Positions 36,136 through 47,809 are shown, numbered from the stretch's first letter. The stretch is 64,000 nucleotides of DNA from CAWGHZ01 sp963822575 (GCA_963822575.1 CAWGHZ010000007.1:1426001-1490000), one strand, 5' to 3'. Numbers and translations are program-made. Notes: a model not told the origin generated them from the sequence alone.

Positions 36136-36164
36136 GGCGGCGGCCCCCGGGGCCGCCGCCTTTT
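36136..36164 (+). terminator. rho-independent terminator after PEP-CTERM gene 3
   Basis: A 10-bp or longer GC stem (GGCGGCGGCC paired with GGCCGCCGCC) followed by TTTT, about 45 bp downstream of the stop codon. Confidence 0.8.
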
Positions 36165-36172
36165 CGTCGGGG

Positions 36173-36460
36173 TCAGGCGCCGCGCCGGTCGCACGCCCGG
36201 GCGAGCGCCGTCAGCGCCTCGCCGATGCGCACCTCGTACGGCGGGACCGGTTCGAGCCCGCGCAGGCGGTCGGGCAGCGCGGCGAGCCCGGCACGGGTGT
36301 GCGGAAAGGAAGCGGCCAGCCGGTTGACCGCCGGCACGATCTCGTCGCCGCCGGGCACGGCGAGCGCGCCGCCGGGGCGGAAATCGTTCTGCAGGTCGAC
36401 CACCAGCAGCACGTCGCCCGCGCGCGGGGCGGACCTGTCGCGGCTCTTGCCATCCGCCAT
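36173..36460 (-). pseudogene. pncA/pncB deletion scar (nicotinamidase head joined to nicotinate phosphoribosyltransferase tail)
   Basis: ORF of 95 aa. The first half is the nicotinamidase N-terminus (VLLVVDLQNDFRPGGALAV, with the catalytic Asp of DLQNDF, then EIVPAVNRLAASFPH). It stops where PncA would continue with the catalytic Lys and Cys regions. The second half (LAALPDRLRGLEPVPPYEV, then IGEALTALA) resembles the extreme C-terminus of nicotinate phosphoribosyltransferase. These genes are often neighbours, so the simplest reading is a deletion removing most of both. The product cannot be an active hydrolase. The PncB assignment rests on a short match. Confidence 0.55.
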
Positions 36461-36476
36461 CGCGATCCCGTGGCCC

Positions 36477-37316
36477 TCAGTGCGACATCACCACCGGCAC
36501 CGTCATGTGCGCCAAGATGTGGCGCGTTACCCCGCCGAGCAACACCTCGCGCAGCCGCGCATGGCCGTAGGCGCCCATCACCATCATGTCGGCGCCCAGA
36601 TCGGCGAGGCGCGACAGGATCATGTCGCCCGCCTCGATCTCGTCGGAATAGCTCAACGCCGTCTCGGCGGTCACGCCGTGCCGCGCGAGATGCAGCGCGA
36701 TGTCGGCGCCGGGCACCTCGCCGTGGCGGGCACGCGACTTTTCCGGGTTGACCGAGAGCACCGTCACCTTCTTCGCCTTGGCGAGCAGCGGCAGCGCGTC
36801 GCGCACCGCCCGCGCGGAGGCGACGCTCGCGTCCCAGGCGATCAGCACGTGTTCGCCCGTTGTCTCATAGGTTCCGTAATGCGGCACCACCAGCACCGGC
36901 CCGGACGCGGAAAGGATCACGCCCTCCGGAATGGCATCGGCGTCGGTCAGCGCCGCGGAGTCCGGCGGCGCCTGTCCGACGATGGCGAGGTCGGCATAGC
37001 GCGCATTGACCGCGATCGCCGCCGCGCCCTCGCCGTCGCTCACCCGCCACTCGCCGACGACGCCCGCGGCGTCGGCCTTGGCGCGGAAAGATTTCTCCGC
37101 CTCGGAAGCGGCGGCGCGCATGCGCCCGGCGATCTCGGCCATGAACTCGTCGAGGATGCGCGACGGGATCTCCATGTCGTAGACCGGTGGCGGCGGCTGG
37201 ACGAAGACCCCGACCAGCCGGGCGCCGTGGCGCCGGGCGAGCCCGAGGCCCGTGGCGAGCCGCGCCGCGGCGCGCGGCGTCTCGTCGACGTGAAGGACGA
37301 TTTCGGTGAGGTCCAT
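36477..37316 (-). CDS. universal stress protein, two tandem USP domains
   Basis: Protein of 279 aa with an N-terminal USP domain (about residues 1-140) and a C-terminal one (about 150-279). The latter has the ATP-binding pattern GAYGHARLREVLLGGVT followed by HMTVPVVMSH. The ATG at 37316 has GGAGGAG about 8 bases upstream. It belongs to a block of stress genes with rpoH, hsp20 and another USP. Confidence 0.88.
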   Translation of the reverse strand: MDLTEIVLHVDETPRAAARLATGLGLARRHGARLVGVFVQPPPPVYDMEIPSRILDEFMAEIAGRMRAAASEAEKSFRAKADAAGVVGEWRVSDGEGAAAIAVNARYADLAIVGQAPPDSAALTDADAIPEGVILSASGPVLVVPHYGTYETTGEHVLIAWDASVASARAVRDALPLLAKAKKVTVLSVNPEKSRARHGEVPGADIALHLARHGVTAETALSYSDEIEAGDMILSRLADLGADMMVMGAYGHARLREVLLGGVTRHILAHMTVPVVMSH

Positions 37317-37337
37317 GGCACGCGCTCCTCCCAAGGA

Positions 37338-37592
37338 TTATCGCTTTGCCCCAGCGGGGCCGGCGACCAATTCGTAGATCGCCGCGCATGTCTCGGCAAG
37401 CGCCGCCGCCGCTTCGGGCCCTTCGGTGAGCGCGGCGGAGGCCGCGTCCAGCTCGGCCAGGGTGGGCCTGAGCTACAGGATCTGCGCCACCATGTCGGGC
37501 TCGATATCGCCGAACGCGCCGATCACGTCGAACAGGCTGGCGCGCGGCAACAATGGCGCATCGAGATCGCTCAGGAAGAAGCGTTCGCTCAT
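37338..37592 (-). pseudogene. small ORF interrupted by an in-frame TAG
   Basis: From the ATG at 37592 the frame reads MSERFFLSDLDAPLLPRASL and on to codon 39, meets TAG (37475-37473), then continues in good codon use (LRPTLAELDAASAALTEGPE, then TCAAIYELVAGP) to a TAA at 37338. One substitution (CAG to TAG) would explain it; repaired, the protein is 84 aa. It sits directly after rpoH on the same strand. No family is recognised. It could also be a functional 39-aa protein. Confidence 0.45.
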
Positions 37593-37609
37593 GTCGGTAG
37601 CCCGTTCTC

Positions 37610-38488
37610 TCACGCAGCCGCTTCGTGGTGCATCCCGGCCCGCAGCTTGGCCAGCGCGCGAAGCTCGAGCTGGCGCACCCGCTCGCGCGAGATGCCGTAC
37701 TCGTGGCTCAGCGTCTCCAGCGTCGCCCGCGGCTCCTTGAGCTGGCGCTCGACCAGGATGTGCTGCTCGCGCCCGTCGAGGCATTTGAGCGCCGAGACGA
37801 GGATGCGCCGGCGGCGTCCCAGCTCCTCGCGCTCGGCAAGCGCGTCCTCCTGGCTCGGCCCGTCGTCGACCAGCCAGCCCTGCCAGTCGTCGCCCTCGCC
37901 GTCCACGGAGATCGGCGCGTTGAGCGACTGGTCGGGCGCCGCGATCCGGCGGTTCATGTCGACGATCTCGGCCGTGCTGGCCCCGAAATGGTGGGCGAGC
38001 GCCGCGGCGGTCTCCGGCGCGAGATCGCCCTCCTCCATCGCCGCGATGCGCTGCTTGGCCGCGCGCAGCCCGAAGAACAGGCGCTTCTGCACCGAGGTGG
38101 TGCCGATCTTCACCAGCGACCAGCTATGCAGGATGTATTCCTGGATCGCCGCCTTGATCCACCACACCGCGTAGGTCGAAAGGCGGAAGCCGCGCTCCGG
38201 GTCGAAGCGCCGCACCGCCTGCATCAGCCCCAGCGAGCCCTCCGACACGAGGTCCGCGAACGGCACACCGTAATGCAGGTAGCGCCGCGCGATCTTGGCG
38301 ACGAGGCGGAGGTGGCTGTTCACCAGCGCCTCGAGCACGGCCGGGTCGGCGGCCTCGTGCCAGCGCCGGGCGAGGCGGATCTCCTCCGCCGCCTCGATCA
38401 TGGGAAAGGTCTGGATGCGCCGCATGTAGCGGGCCAAACCGTCGGCGGTGGAGGGCGCCGCCGCGCGCCGTGCAATCGCCGTCATCAC
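37610..38488 (-). CDS. rpoH: RNA polymerase sigma factor RpoH (sigma-32)
   Basis: Alternative sigma factor of 292 aa for heat-shock genes. It has region 1.2/2 (LVNSHLRLVAKIARRYLHYG, FADLVSEGSLGLMQAVRRFD), the RpoH box (VQKRLFFGLRAAKQ) after region 2.4, and region 4 HTH (LSHEYGISRERVRQLE). It is followed by a small interrupted ORF and preceded by an hsp20 gene on the same strand. Alphaproteobacteria often have two rpoH genes; this may be either. Confidence 0.92.
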   Translation of the reverse strand: MMTAIARRAAAPSTADGLARYMRRIQTFPMIEAAEEIRLARRWHEAADPAVLEALVNSHLRLVAKIARRYLHYGVPFADLVSEGSLGLMQAVRRFDPERGFRLSTYAVWWIKAAIQEYILHSWSLVKIGTTSVQKRLFFGLRAAKQRIAAMEEGDLAPETAAALAHHFGASTAEIVDMNRRIAAPDQSLNAPISVDGEGDDWQGWLVDDGPSQEDALAEREELGRRRRILVSALKCLDGREQHILVERQLKEPRATLETLSHEYGISRERVRQLELRALAKLRAGMHHEAAA

Positions 38489-38550
38489 TCGACACCCTCG
38501 GTCGAGGCCCGGGCGGGCCGGCCGCGCCGGCGCCGCCCACGGCCTTGGGC

Positions 38551-39081
38551 CTAGCTCGCCTTGATGTCGAGCTTGCGCGACTTCTTCTGCGCCTCGGGCG
38601 CCTTCGGCATGGTGACCGTCAGCACGCCCTTCTTCATCTCCGCAGCGATCTTGTCATGATCGACGTCGTCCGGCAGGACGAACGCGCGCTGGAACGCGCC
38701 GAAGGAGCGCTCGGAAAAGTAGCAGTCCTTCTTCTTCTCCTCCTTCTCCTCCCGCTTCTCGCCCTTGATGGTGATCGCGTCGTCGGTCAGCGCGACCTCG
38801 ATGTCCTTCTCGTCGAGGCCCGGCAGCTCTGCAGTCAGCGTGTAGCCTTTTTCGTCCTCGGCCACCTCGACGGCGACGTCGAGTGCGCCCGCGGCGCGGC
38901 GGAACGGCTCGACCGCGCGGTGGCCGGTCGCGAGGCGCGGCCAGCCGAAGCTGAACTGGTCGAACAGCCGGTCGATCTCGTCGTGCAGGCTCTCGAACGG
39001 CGGCCAGGCGCGGCGCGCGGCCGGGGCCGGTGCGGCCTTGGTCTCGGTCTTGAGCGGAACTTTCGTTGCGGTTTCGGCCAT
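38551..39081 (-). CDS. Hsp20/alpha-crystallin small heat-shock protein
   Basis: Small heat-shock chaperone of 176 aa. An Ala/Pro-rich N-terminus is followed by an alpha-crystallin domain (about residues 70-165: LTAELPGLDEKDIEVAL, ITIKGEKREEKEEKK, GVLTVTMPKAPEA), ending RKLDIKAS. The ATG at 39081 has GGGAGAG upstream. It is 62 bp upstream of rpoH on the same strand, consistent with heat-shock expression. Confidence 0.92.
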   Translation of the reverse strand: MAETATKVPLKTETKAAPAPAARRAWPPFESLHDEIDRLFDQFSFGWPRLATGHRAVEPFRRAAGALDVAVEVAEDEKGYTLTAELPGLDEKDIEVALTDDAITIKGEKREEKEEKKKDCYFSERSFGAFQRAFVLPDDVDHDKIAAEMKKGVLTVTMPKAPEAQKKSRKLDIKAS

Positions 39082-39189
39082 GATCTCTCTCCCTTGCATC
39101 GTCTGACGGGACTTCGCCCCGCCCTGCCCGGCATCGTACGGATCGGCCGCGAAACCGCGTTGATCCAGGTCAACCGGCGCAAGAAATCG

Positions 39190-39600
39190 TCAGCCCTCCG
39201 CCTCGGTGCCGGCGCACGAAAGCCCGAGCCGGTCGAGCCCCTCCTCGATCAGGTCGGAGAGCAGCGGCTCGCCCAGCAGATATTCCGACGTCTGGCCCGC
39301 GTGGCGGTCGCGCGCGTCCTTGACGGCCTCGCTCCAGCCCGACTCGCCGTCGCCGTAATCGCCGCGGCCGAGCCAGACCAGCGCCACCAGCTCCGCCTGC
39401 TCGTCCTGGTTCAGGTCGTCGATGAAGCTCTTCAGCTCCTCGCGCGTCGGATCGTCGGGGTAGGATTCGAGAACCTCGCGGAAATCGTCGTCCGCCATGT
39501 TCGAGGCCGGGTCGTCCTCGACCACCTCCTCCGGCGCGTCGTACTCGCGCGCCTTGAGCGCGATGTAACAGATCTTCTCGATGCTGGTTTGCAGTTCCAT
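39190..39600 (-). CDS. DUF3775 domain protein
   Basis: Acidic protein of 136 aa; residues about 3-130 match the DUF3775 pattern (IEKICYIALKAREYDAPEEV, then LKSFIDDLNQDEQAELVALV and the late EYLLGEPLLSDLIEEGL). This family is found mostly in alphaproteobacteria and its function is unknown. It lies 18 bp downstream of a USP gene on the same strand, likely the same operon. Confidence 0.8.
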   Translation of the reverse strand: MELQTSIEKICYIALKAREYDAPEEVVEDDPASNMADDDFREVLESYPDDPTREELKSFIDDLNQDEQAELVALVWLGRGDYGDGESGWSEAVKDARDRHAGQTSEYLLGEPLLSDLIEEGLDRLGLSCAGTEAEG

Positions 39601-39618
39601 TTCGGTCTCCCGCCTGTG

Positions 39619-40068
39619 TCAGCGCACGGTGATGCAGGTGCAGCGCGCGAGCTGCGCGACCTTGCTCGACACGCTGCCGAGCAAAAGGCCCGCAAGAGCG
39701 CCGCGCCCGCGGCTCCCGATGACGATCAGATCGGCGCCGTGGCGCTTCGCCGCCGCCACGATCTCCTCCGCCGGATCGCCGATCTCGACGTAGCGTTCGG
39801 CCCCGGTGCCGCGCGCCGCGAGCGTCGCGGCCTCGCGGTCGACGATCTCGGTCGCGGCGAGCCGGAGGAAATCCTGCTCGGTCAGCCGCAGATGCTCGGA
39901 TTCCATGTAGGCTTCCAGTCCCTCGGGTGCGACCGCGTCGCCCGCGCGGCGCAGCACGTGCACCAGCACGACGCGCGCGCCCCAATGGCTGGCAAGGTCG
40001 CCGGCCAGCTCGACCGCCTTGTGGGCGTTCGCCGAGCCGTCGACGGGAACCAGGATATTCTTGAACAT
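39619..40068 (-). CDS. universal stress protein, single domain
   Basis: USP of 149 aa starting MFKNILVPVDGSANAHKAVE, with the ATP-binding motif GSRGRGALAGLLLGSVS near the C-terminus and the closing CTCITVR. The ATG at 40068 has GGAGG 5 bases upstream. The reading frame stays open far upstream, but only these 149 codons are protein-like. Confidence 0.9.
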   Translation of the reverse strand: MFKNILVPVDGSANAHKAVELAGDLASHWGARVVLVHVLRRAGDAVAPEGLEAYMESEHLRLTEQDFLRLAATEIVDREAATLAARGTGAERYVEIGDPAEEIVAAAKRHGADLIVIGSRGRGALAGLLLGSVSSKVAQLARCTCITVR

Positions 40069-40199
40069 GGCCACCTCCGGCCGGTCCTCTAGCGCGCCCG
40101 TGGCGAACGCGCGTTGACCTGGGTCAAGCGCCCCCCCGCGGGACAACGGCGGGACCCGCCGCCGGTTGCCGGCGAAGCCCGTCTCGCCCAGATTGGGGC

Positions 40200-41096
40200 A
40201 TGCCCTACCGCCTGGACCCCGCCCGTCCGGTCGCGGCGAACGTACGCCGCATCGCCAAGGAGGAAATCGCCAGCGCGCTCGCGCGCTGCGACGATCCGCG
40301 CGCGCCCGACGACCGGGTGCACGATTTGCGCAAGCGCTGCAAGCGGCTGCGCGGCCTGATCCGGCTGGCGCACGGCGCGCTGGCGCCGTCAGGCGCCTAT
40401 GCCACCGGGAACGCCACGTTTCGCGACGCGGCCGACACGCTCGGCGGGCTGCGCGACCGCCAGGCGATGATCGTGACCTGCGACAAGCTGCTGGACCGGT
40501 TCGCCGACGAGACGCCGCCCTCGGCCTTCGCGCCGATCCGCCGCGCGCTCGGCCGCAAGCTCGCCGCAATGGCGCGCGCCGACGAGGCGGCGCCGCCCGC
40601 CCCGTTCCGCACCCGGATGCGCGCGGCGCGCCGCCGCATCGCCGGCTGGCCGCTCGAGGGCGACGGGTTCGACGCGGTTGCCGAGGGGCTCGCCCGCACC
40701 TACCGGCGCGGTCGCAAGGCGATGAAGGCGGCGCACGCCAACCCCTCGCTCGAGGCGTTCCACGAGTGGCGCAAGCGCGCCAAGTACCACTGGTACCATC
40801 TGCGGCTGATCGAGCCGGTCGCGCCGGACATCTTGAAGAAGCGCCGCAAGCGGGCGAAAGAACTGGAAAAACTCCTGGGCGACCATCACGACCTCGCCGT
40901 CCTGCGCGCCGAGCTGGTCGAGGGCTCGCCGGCGGCGCTCGACGATAAGCCGACCGCCGCGCTGGTCGCGCTGATCGACCGCCGCGCGGCCGAGCTCGCC
41001 GCCGAGGCCTTGGACCTCGGCCGCAAGGTCTATCGTCGCAAGACCAGGCGCTTCGTCGCCGACATTGCCGCCCTGTGGCCGGACGGGGACGGGTAG
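40200..41096 (+). CDS. CHAD domain protein
   Basis: Protein of 298 aa with a CHAD domain (conserved histidine alpha-helical domain, about residues 10-280). Its signature positively charged helices are seen in DDRVHDLRKRCKRLRGLIRL, LEAFHEWRKRAKYHWYHLRL and LGDHHDLAVLRAEL. CHAD domains bind polyphosphate; a CYTH domain, often fused, is absent here. It faces away from the stress block and starts 131 bp from the USP gene. Confidence 0.88.
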   Translation: MPYRLDPARPVAANVRRIAKEEIASALARCDDPRAPDDRVHDLRKRCKRLRGLIRLAHGALAPSGAYATGNATFRDAADTLGGLRDRQAMIVTCDKLLDRFADETPPSAFAPIRRALGRKLAAMARADEAAPPAPFRTRMRAARRRIAGWPLEGDGFDAVAEGLARTYRRGRKAMKAAHANPSLEAFHEWRKRAKYHWYHLRLIEPVAPDILKKRRKRAKELEKLLGDHHDLAVLRAELVEGSPAALDDKPTAALVALIDRRAAELAAEALDLGRKVYRRKTRRFVADIAALWPDGDG

Positions 41097-41164
41097 TTTC
41101 CGCCGACGTAGAGACTATTGCACTGTGCGAACGGGCTGAGCGGGCACGAGCCGCATCCTCTCTA

Positions 41165-41285
41165 CTGTCACCCCGGGCGCGACGCAGCACGAAGTGATGC
41201 GCCGCAGACCCGGGGCCCATATTCGGGCGCCATGAAGGCTCAGACATGGGCCCCGGATCGGCGCTGCGCGCCGTCCGGGGTGACA
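41165..41285. repeat. dispersed palindromic repeat, copy 2
   Basis: Second copy of the element at 27681-27793: CTGTCACCCCGGGC on the left, complement of the same on the right (GTCCGGGGTGACA), with the shared interior GCAGCACGAAGTGATGCG. It lies between the CHAD gene and the MacA-like gene. Confidence 0.65.
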
Positions 41286-41393
41286 ATCGTTGGTGCCCGA
41301 CCGAGAAAGCACCCCGTGCAGCACGGCGCGCGCCACCCCATATATGCTCCATGCCGGCGACGGGCCGGGCGGGGGCCGGCCGTGGAATTGGAC

Positions 41394-42638
41394 ATGGATG
41401 CGCTGAACCAGGATCGCGTCGAGGATCGGTCCGAGGCCGACGAAGCCTCGCCGGCGAAGCGGCGCTGGGGCTGGCCGCTCGCCGTGCTGGCCGTGCTGCT
41501 CGCCGCCGGCGCGATCGCGTGGTGGCAGTTGGGCCCGCCGCCGCCTGTGCGTTACAGCGTCGCACCGGTCGCCCGCGCGACGGTGGCCACAGCGGTCACC
41601 GCCACGGGCACGGTCAATCCCGAAAGCGTGGTCCAGGTCGGCACGTACGTTTCGGGCGTCGTGCGCGAGGTGAACTGCGACTACAACACCGTGGTCAAGG
41701 CGGGCCAGCTCTGCGCGAAGATCGACCCGCGCCTCTACCAGCCGGTGGTCGAGCAGGCCAGGGCGAACCTTTCGATCGCCAAGGCACAGCTCGGCAAGGA
41801 CCAGGCCAACCTCGCCTACACGAAGACGGTCTTCGACCGGACGCAGGCACTGACCGCGCGCGGCAACGCGTCCAAGGACGCGCTCGACAACGCCCGCAGC
41901 TCGTACAACCAGGCTCAGGCGCAGATCGCGCTCGACCAGGCGACCATCGACCAGCGCCAGGCGGCGCTCGACGCCGCGCAAGTCAATCTCGACTACACCA
42001 ACATCACCTCGCCGGTGAACGGCACGGTCGTCTCGCGCAACGTGAACGTCGGCCAGACCGTGGCGGCGAGCTTCCAGACGCCGACCCTGTTCCTGATCGC
42101 GACCGACCTCACCAAGATGCAGGTCGACGCCAATGTCAGCGAGTTGGACATCGGCCAGGTCAAGACGGGCGACCGGGCGGAGTTCACGGTCGAGGCCTTC
42201 CCGAAGCAGCGCTTCGTGGGCACGGTGACGCAGATCCGCCAGGCGCCGATCACGGTGCAGAACGTCGTCACCTACGACGTGGTCGTCAGCGCGCCCAACC
42301 CGGACCTGCTGCTCAAGCCGGGCATGACGGCGACGGTGCGCATCGTCACCGCCGAGCACAAGGACGTGCTCGCGGTGCCCAACCAGGCGCTGCGCTTCTC
42401 GCCCAACGGTCCGGCCGCAGCGGAGGCGGCGGGCACGCGCGTCTGGGTGCTGAAGGACGGCGCCCCCCAGCCGGCGAAGGTCACGACCGGGCTTGCCGAC
42501 AACACCCGCACCGAGATCACCGGCGGCGAGATCAAGCCGGGCGACAAGGTGATCGTCGGGGCGCGGCAGGCGGGCGCGAACGGCACAGCTGAAGGCGCCG
42601 CGCGCGCGGGCGGCCCGCGCATGCTCGGCCTCCGCTGA
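41394..42638 (+). CDS. macA: MacA-like efflux periplasmic adaptor
   Basis: Membrane-fusion protein of 414 aa: short cytoplasmic N-terminus, one transmembrane anchor (about residues 25-45), a lipoyl domain (VQVGTYVSGVVREVNCDYN), an alpha-helical hairpin (about 115-205, LDNARSSYNQAQAQIALDQA), a second lipoyl half and a beta-barrel. It should link MacB to an outer-membrane TolC, not in the window. ATG 41394 is chosen after the short acidic stretch; a GTG at 41382 is possible. macB follows 7 bp after. Confidence 0.88.
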   Translation: MDALNQDRVEDRSEADEASPAKRRWGWPLAVLAVLLAAGAIAWWQLGPPPPVRYSVAPVARATVATAVTATGTVNPESVVQVGTYVSGVVREVNCDYNTVVKAGQLCAKIDPRLYQPVVEQARANLSIAKAQLGKDQANLAYTKTVFDRTQALTARGNASKDALDNARSSYNQAQAQIALDQATIDQRQAALDAAQVNLDYTNITSPVNGTVVSRNVNVGQTVAASFQTPTLFLIATDLTKMQVDANVSELDIGQVKTGDRAEFTVEAFPKQRFVGTVTQIRQAPITVQNVVTYDVVVSAPNPDLLLKPGMTATVRIVTAEHKDVLAVPNQALRFSPNGPAAAEAAGTRVWVLKDGAPQPAKVTTGLADNTRTEITGGEIKPGDKVIVGARQAGANGTAEGAARAGGPRMLGLR

Positions 42639-42645
42639 GGGCGCC

Positions 42646-44757
<2,112 letters not shown>

Positions 44758-44763
44758 TCCGCG

Positions 44764-46257
<1,494 letters not shown>

Positions 46258-46323
46258 CTGCGCTCTCCCGCTTTCACGCATGTTAAAGCCCGGCGGGGGA
46301 GGCGGCGCAAGCGGCGATGTCGG

Positions 46324-46812
46324 CTAGGCCGCAGCGGGCGCGAACAGAAGCTCGAGATAGTTCCGGTAGTGCTCGAGCTGCTCGGCCGCGACCGCCGGCT
46401 CCGTCAGCGTCTTGGAGGGGATGAAGGCACCTTCGAACACGACGGTCATCATGTCGGCGAGGCTATCCGGCTCGACCGGCAGGCGCGGCGGATGGGCGGC
46501 GACCGCCTCGGCGATCTTGGCGGCGAGGCGGCTGCGCCAGATGCGCATCGTCTCCTGAATGATGCGGTGGACCGTGTCGTCGAAGAGCTGCGCCTCGTAG
46601 ATGCACGAGGCGAAGAGGCATCCCGGGAACGGCTCGGTCAGGGCGTGGGCGAGGGCCGCCTTGCTGTCGAAGTGATAGAAGAAGCTGCCCTTGGTGGTGT
46701 TCGCACGCCCGACCAGCTCGTCGATCGATGTGGCGGCGAAGCCGCGGTCGAGGATCAGCGCCTGGGTGGCGTCGAGGATGGCGGTGCGGGTGGTTTCTGC
46801 CTTGCGGGCCAT
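46324..46812 (-). CDS. TetR family transcriptional regulator
   Basis: Repressor of 162 aa with an N-terminal TetR HTH (TRTAILDATQALILDRGFAA, TSIDELVGRANTTKGSFFYHF) and a shortened ligand-binding domain (usual length about 190-200 aa). The ATG at 46812 is preceded by a short upstream region with a perfect CCGACCGGTCGG palindrome. The divergent gene on the other side is a decayed methyltransferase, so the natural target may be lost. It could also regulate mmsA downstream (66-bp gap, same strand). Confidence 0.85.
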   Translation of the reverse strand: MARKAETTRTAILDATQALILDRGFAATSIDELVGRANTTKGSFFYHFDSKAALAHALTEPFPGCLFASCIYEAQLFDDTVHRIIQETMRIWRSRLAAKIAEAVAAHPPRLPVEPDSLADMMTVVFEGAFIPSKTLTEPAVAAEQLEHYRNYLELLFAPAAA

Positions 46813-46827
46813 GGCCTGTAGATAACA

Positions 46828-46843
46828 TACCGACCGGTCGGAT
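46828..46843. promoter_or_regulatory. probable TetR operator
   Basis: A perfect 12-bp palindrome CCGACCGGTCGG (46830-46841) with flanking TA/AT sits 15 bases upstream of the tetR start codon. This position and symmetry suggest autoregulation by the neighbouring TetR protein. Confidence 0.6.
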
Positions 46844-46854
46844 ATGACCTGTCG

Positions 46855-47215
46855 TGGGCGGCGGTCGCCTACGCGGCGCGCGACGCGGATCGGCGGGGCC
46901 TCGCCAACGTGACGTTCGATGCGCGCGACCTGTCGCGCTTCGACGATGAGGCGGAGCCGGGATCGTTCGACCTGGTCACCACCTTCGATGCGGTGCACGA
47001 CCAGGCGAAGCCCGCCGCCGTGCTCCGGGGAATTCCGCCGGTCACTGGCGTCGGGCGGCGTCTATCTCGGGCAGGATATCGACGGCGACGGGCTCGGCGC
47101 GATGTGGGGGCGCGAGCAGGCCGTCGAACTGATGCGCGAGGCCGGTTTCGGCACGGTCGACGTGCACAACCTGCCGCACGACTTCCAGAACTGCTACTAT
47201 GTGTGCCGGCCGTGA
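46855..47215 (+). pseudogene. class I SAM methyltransferase remnant
   Basis: The frame from 46855 reads as the middle of a methyltransferase (RRGLANVTFDARDLSRFDDE, FDLVTTFDAVHDQAKPAAVL). A net one-base shift near 47032-47040 moves it to a second frame (RRSLASGGVYLGQDIDG), which then jumps directly to GLGAMWGREQAVELMREAGF and the true C-terminus (HDFQNCYYVCRP). The N-terminal half, and about 35 residues between DIDG and GLGAMWG expected from the family, are missing. The remnant begins only about 12 bp from the TetR operator. Confidence 0.7.
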
Positions 47216-47225
47216 CGATCCGCGG

Positions 47226-47280
47226 GGCGGCGGGCAATCCGCCCGCCGCCTACGCGCGACGCGCTCCGCCTTACGGAGCG
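47226..47280. terminator. two adjacent stem-loops between convergent genes
   Basis: The first is a perfect 10-bp stem (GGCGGCGGGC / GCCCGCCGCC, loop AATCC; 47226-47250); the second is an 8-bp stem (GCGCTCCG / CGGAGCGC, loop CCTTA) right after it. They lie between the methyltransferase remnant and hicB, which converge. No clear T run, so termination strength is uncertain. Confidence 0.5.
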
Positions 47281-47285
47281 CGACA

Positions 47286-47612
47286 CTACGACAGCTCGTC
47301 CAGCTTCTCGGCGACGAAGCCGTTTACGCTCTTGCCGGCGCGGGCGGCGGCGACCGCGATGCGGCGATGCAGCTCGGGTGACACGCGCAGGGTGAAGTGT
47401 CCCGAATAGGGCCGCTCCGGCTCCTTGCCGCGCTCGATGCACCACGCGACGTAGTCCGCCACCGTATCGGCGAAGGCTTTGCGAAGTTCCTTGAGAGTAC
47501 GGCCCTGGAAGGTCAGCACGTCGCGCGTGTTGATCACCTCGCCATGGAACAGCCCGGCGTCCTCGTCAAGCTCGATCGTGGCGATATAGCCGTCGTGATG
47601 CATGGTCGTCAC
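47286..47612 (-). CDS. hicB: HicB-family antitoxin
   Basis: Antitoxin of 108 aa with an N-terminal HicB RNase-H-like domain (HHDGYIATIELDEDAGLFHG, VLTFQGRTLKELRKAFADT) and a C-terminal ribbon-helix-helix (FTLRVSPELHRRIAVAAARA, KSVNGFVAEKLDEL). Intact by length and motifs. The GTG at 47612 overlaps the stop of the upstream hicA remnant (GTGA); the ATG at 47603 is the alternative start. Its toxin partner is broken, so it may persist as a DNA-binding orphan. Confidence 0.85.
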   Translation of the reverse strand: MTTMHHDGYIATIELDEDAGLFHGEVINTRDVLTFQGRTLKELRKAFADTVADYVAWCIERGKEPERPYSGHFTLRVSPELHRRIAVAAARAGKSVNGFVAEKLDELS

Positions 47613-47766
47613 GGCGTTACTCCCGCTTCGGTCAGGAACCGTCGCACCGATTTCAGGGCGCCCTTGTCCGTCTCCTTGCGCGGATGCGGACGGTGGAAAA
47701 CCAATCGACATTGGCGCGCGCCGGATTCGCGAAGATCGCTTCCAGCGTCCGACGATGCCGCCCCAT
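47609..47766 (-). pseudogene. hicA: hicA toxin remnant with internal deletion
   Basis: The ATG at 47766 opens MGRHRRTLEAIFANPARANV, the normal N-terminus of this HicA-like (YcfA) group. The frame then breaks: the typical C-terminus (VFHRPHPRKETDKGALKSVR, then RFLTEAGVTP) is in another frame directly after ANVDW. About 30 residues carrying the conserved core, including the catalytic-His/Gly region, are missing. The stop overlaps the hicB start, preserving the operon layout. The toxin should be inactive. Confidence 0.75.
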
Positions 47767-47809
47767 GAGCATACTGTATGATACCAGATTGTGGTATCAA
47801 GTGGGCAAG

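Noticed and set aside
39619..41565. 648-codon minus-strand ORF
   Set aside because: Only the last 149 codons are a universal stress protein; the rest is antisense to CHAD and MacA genes.
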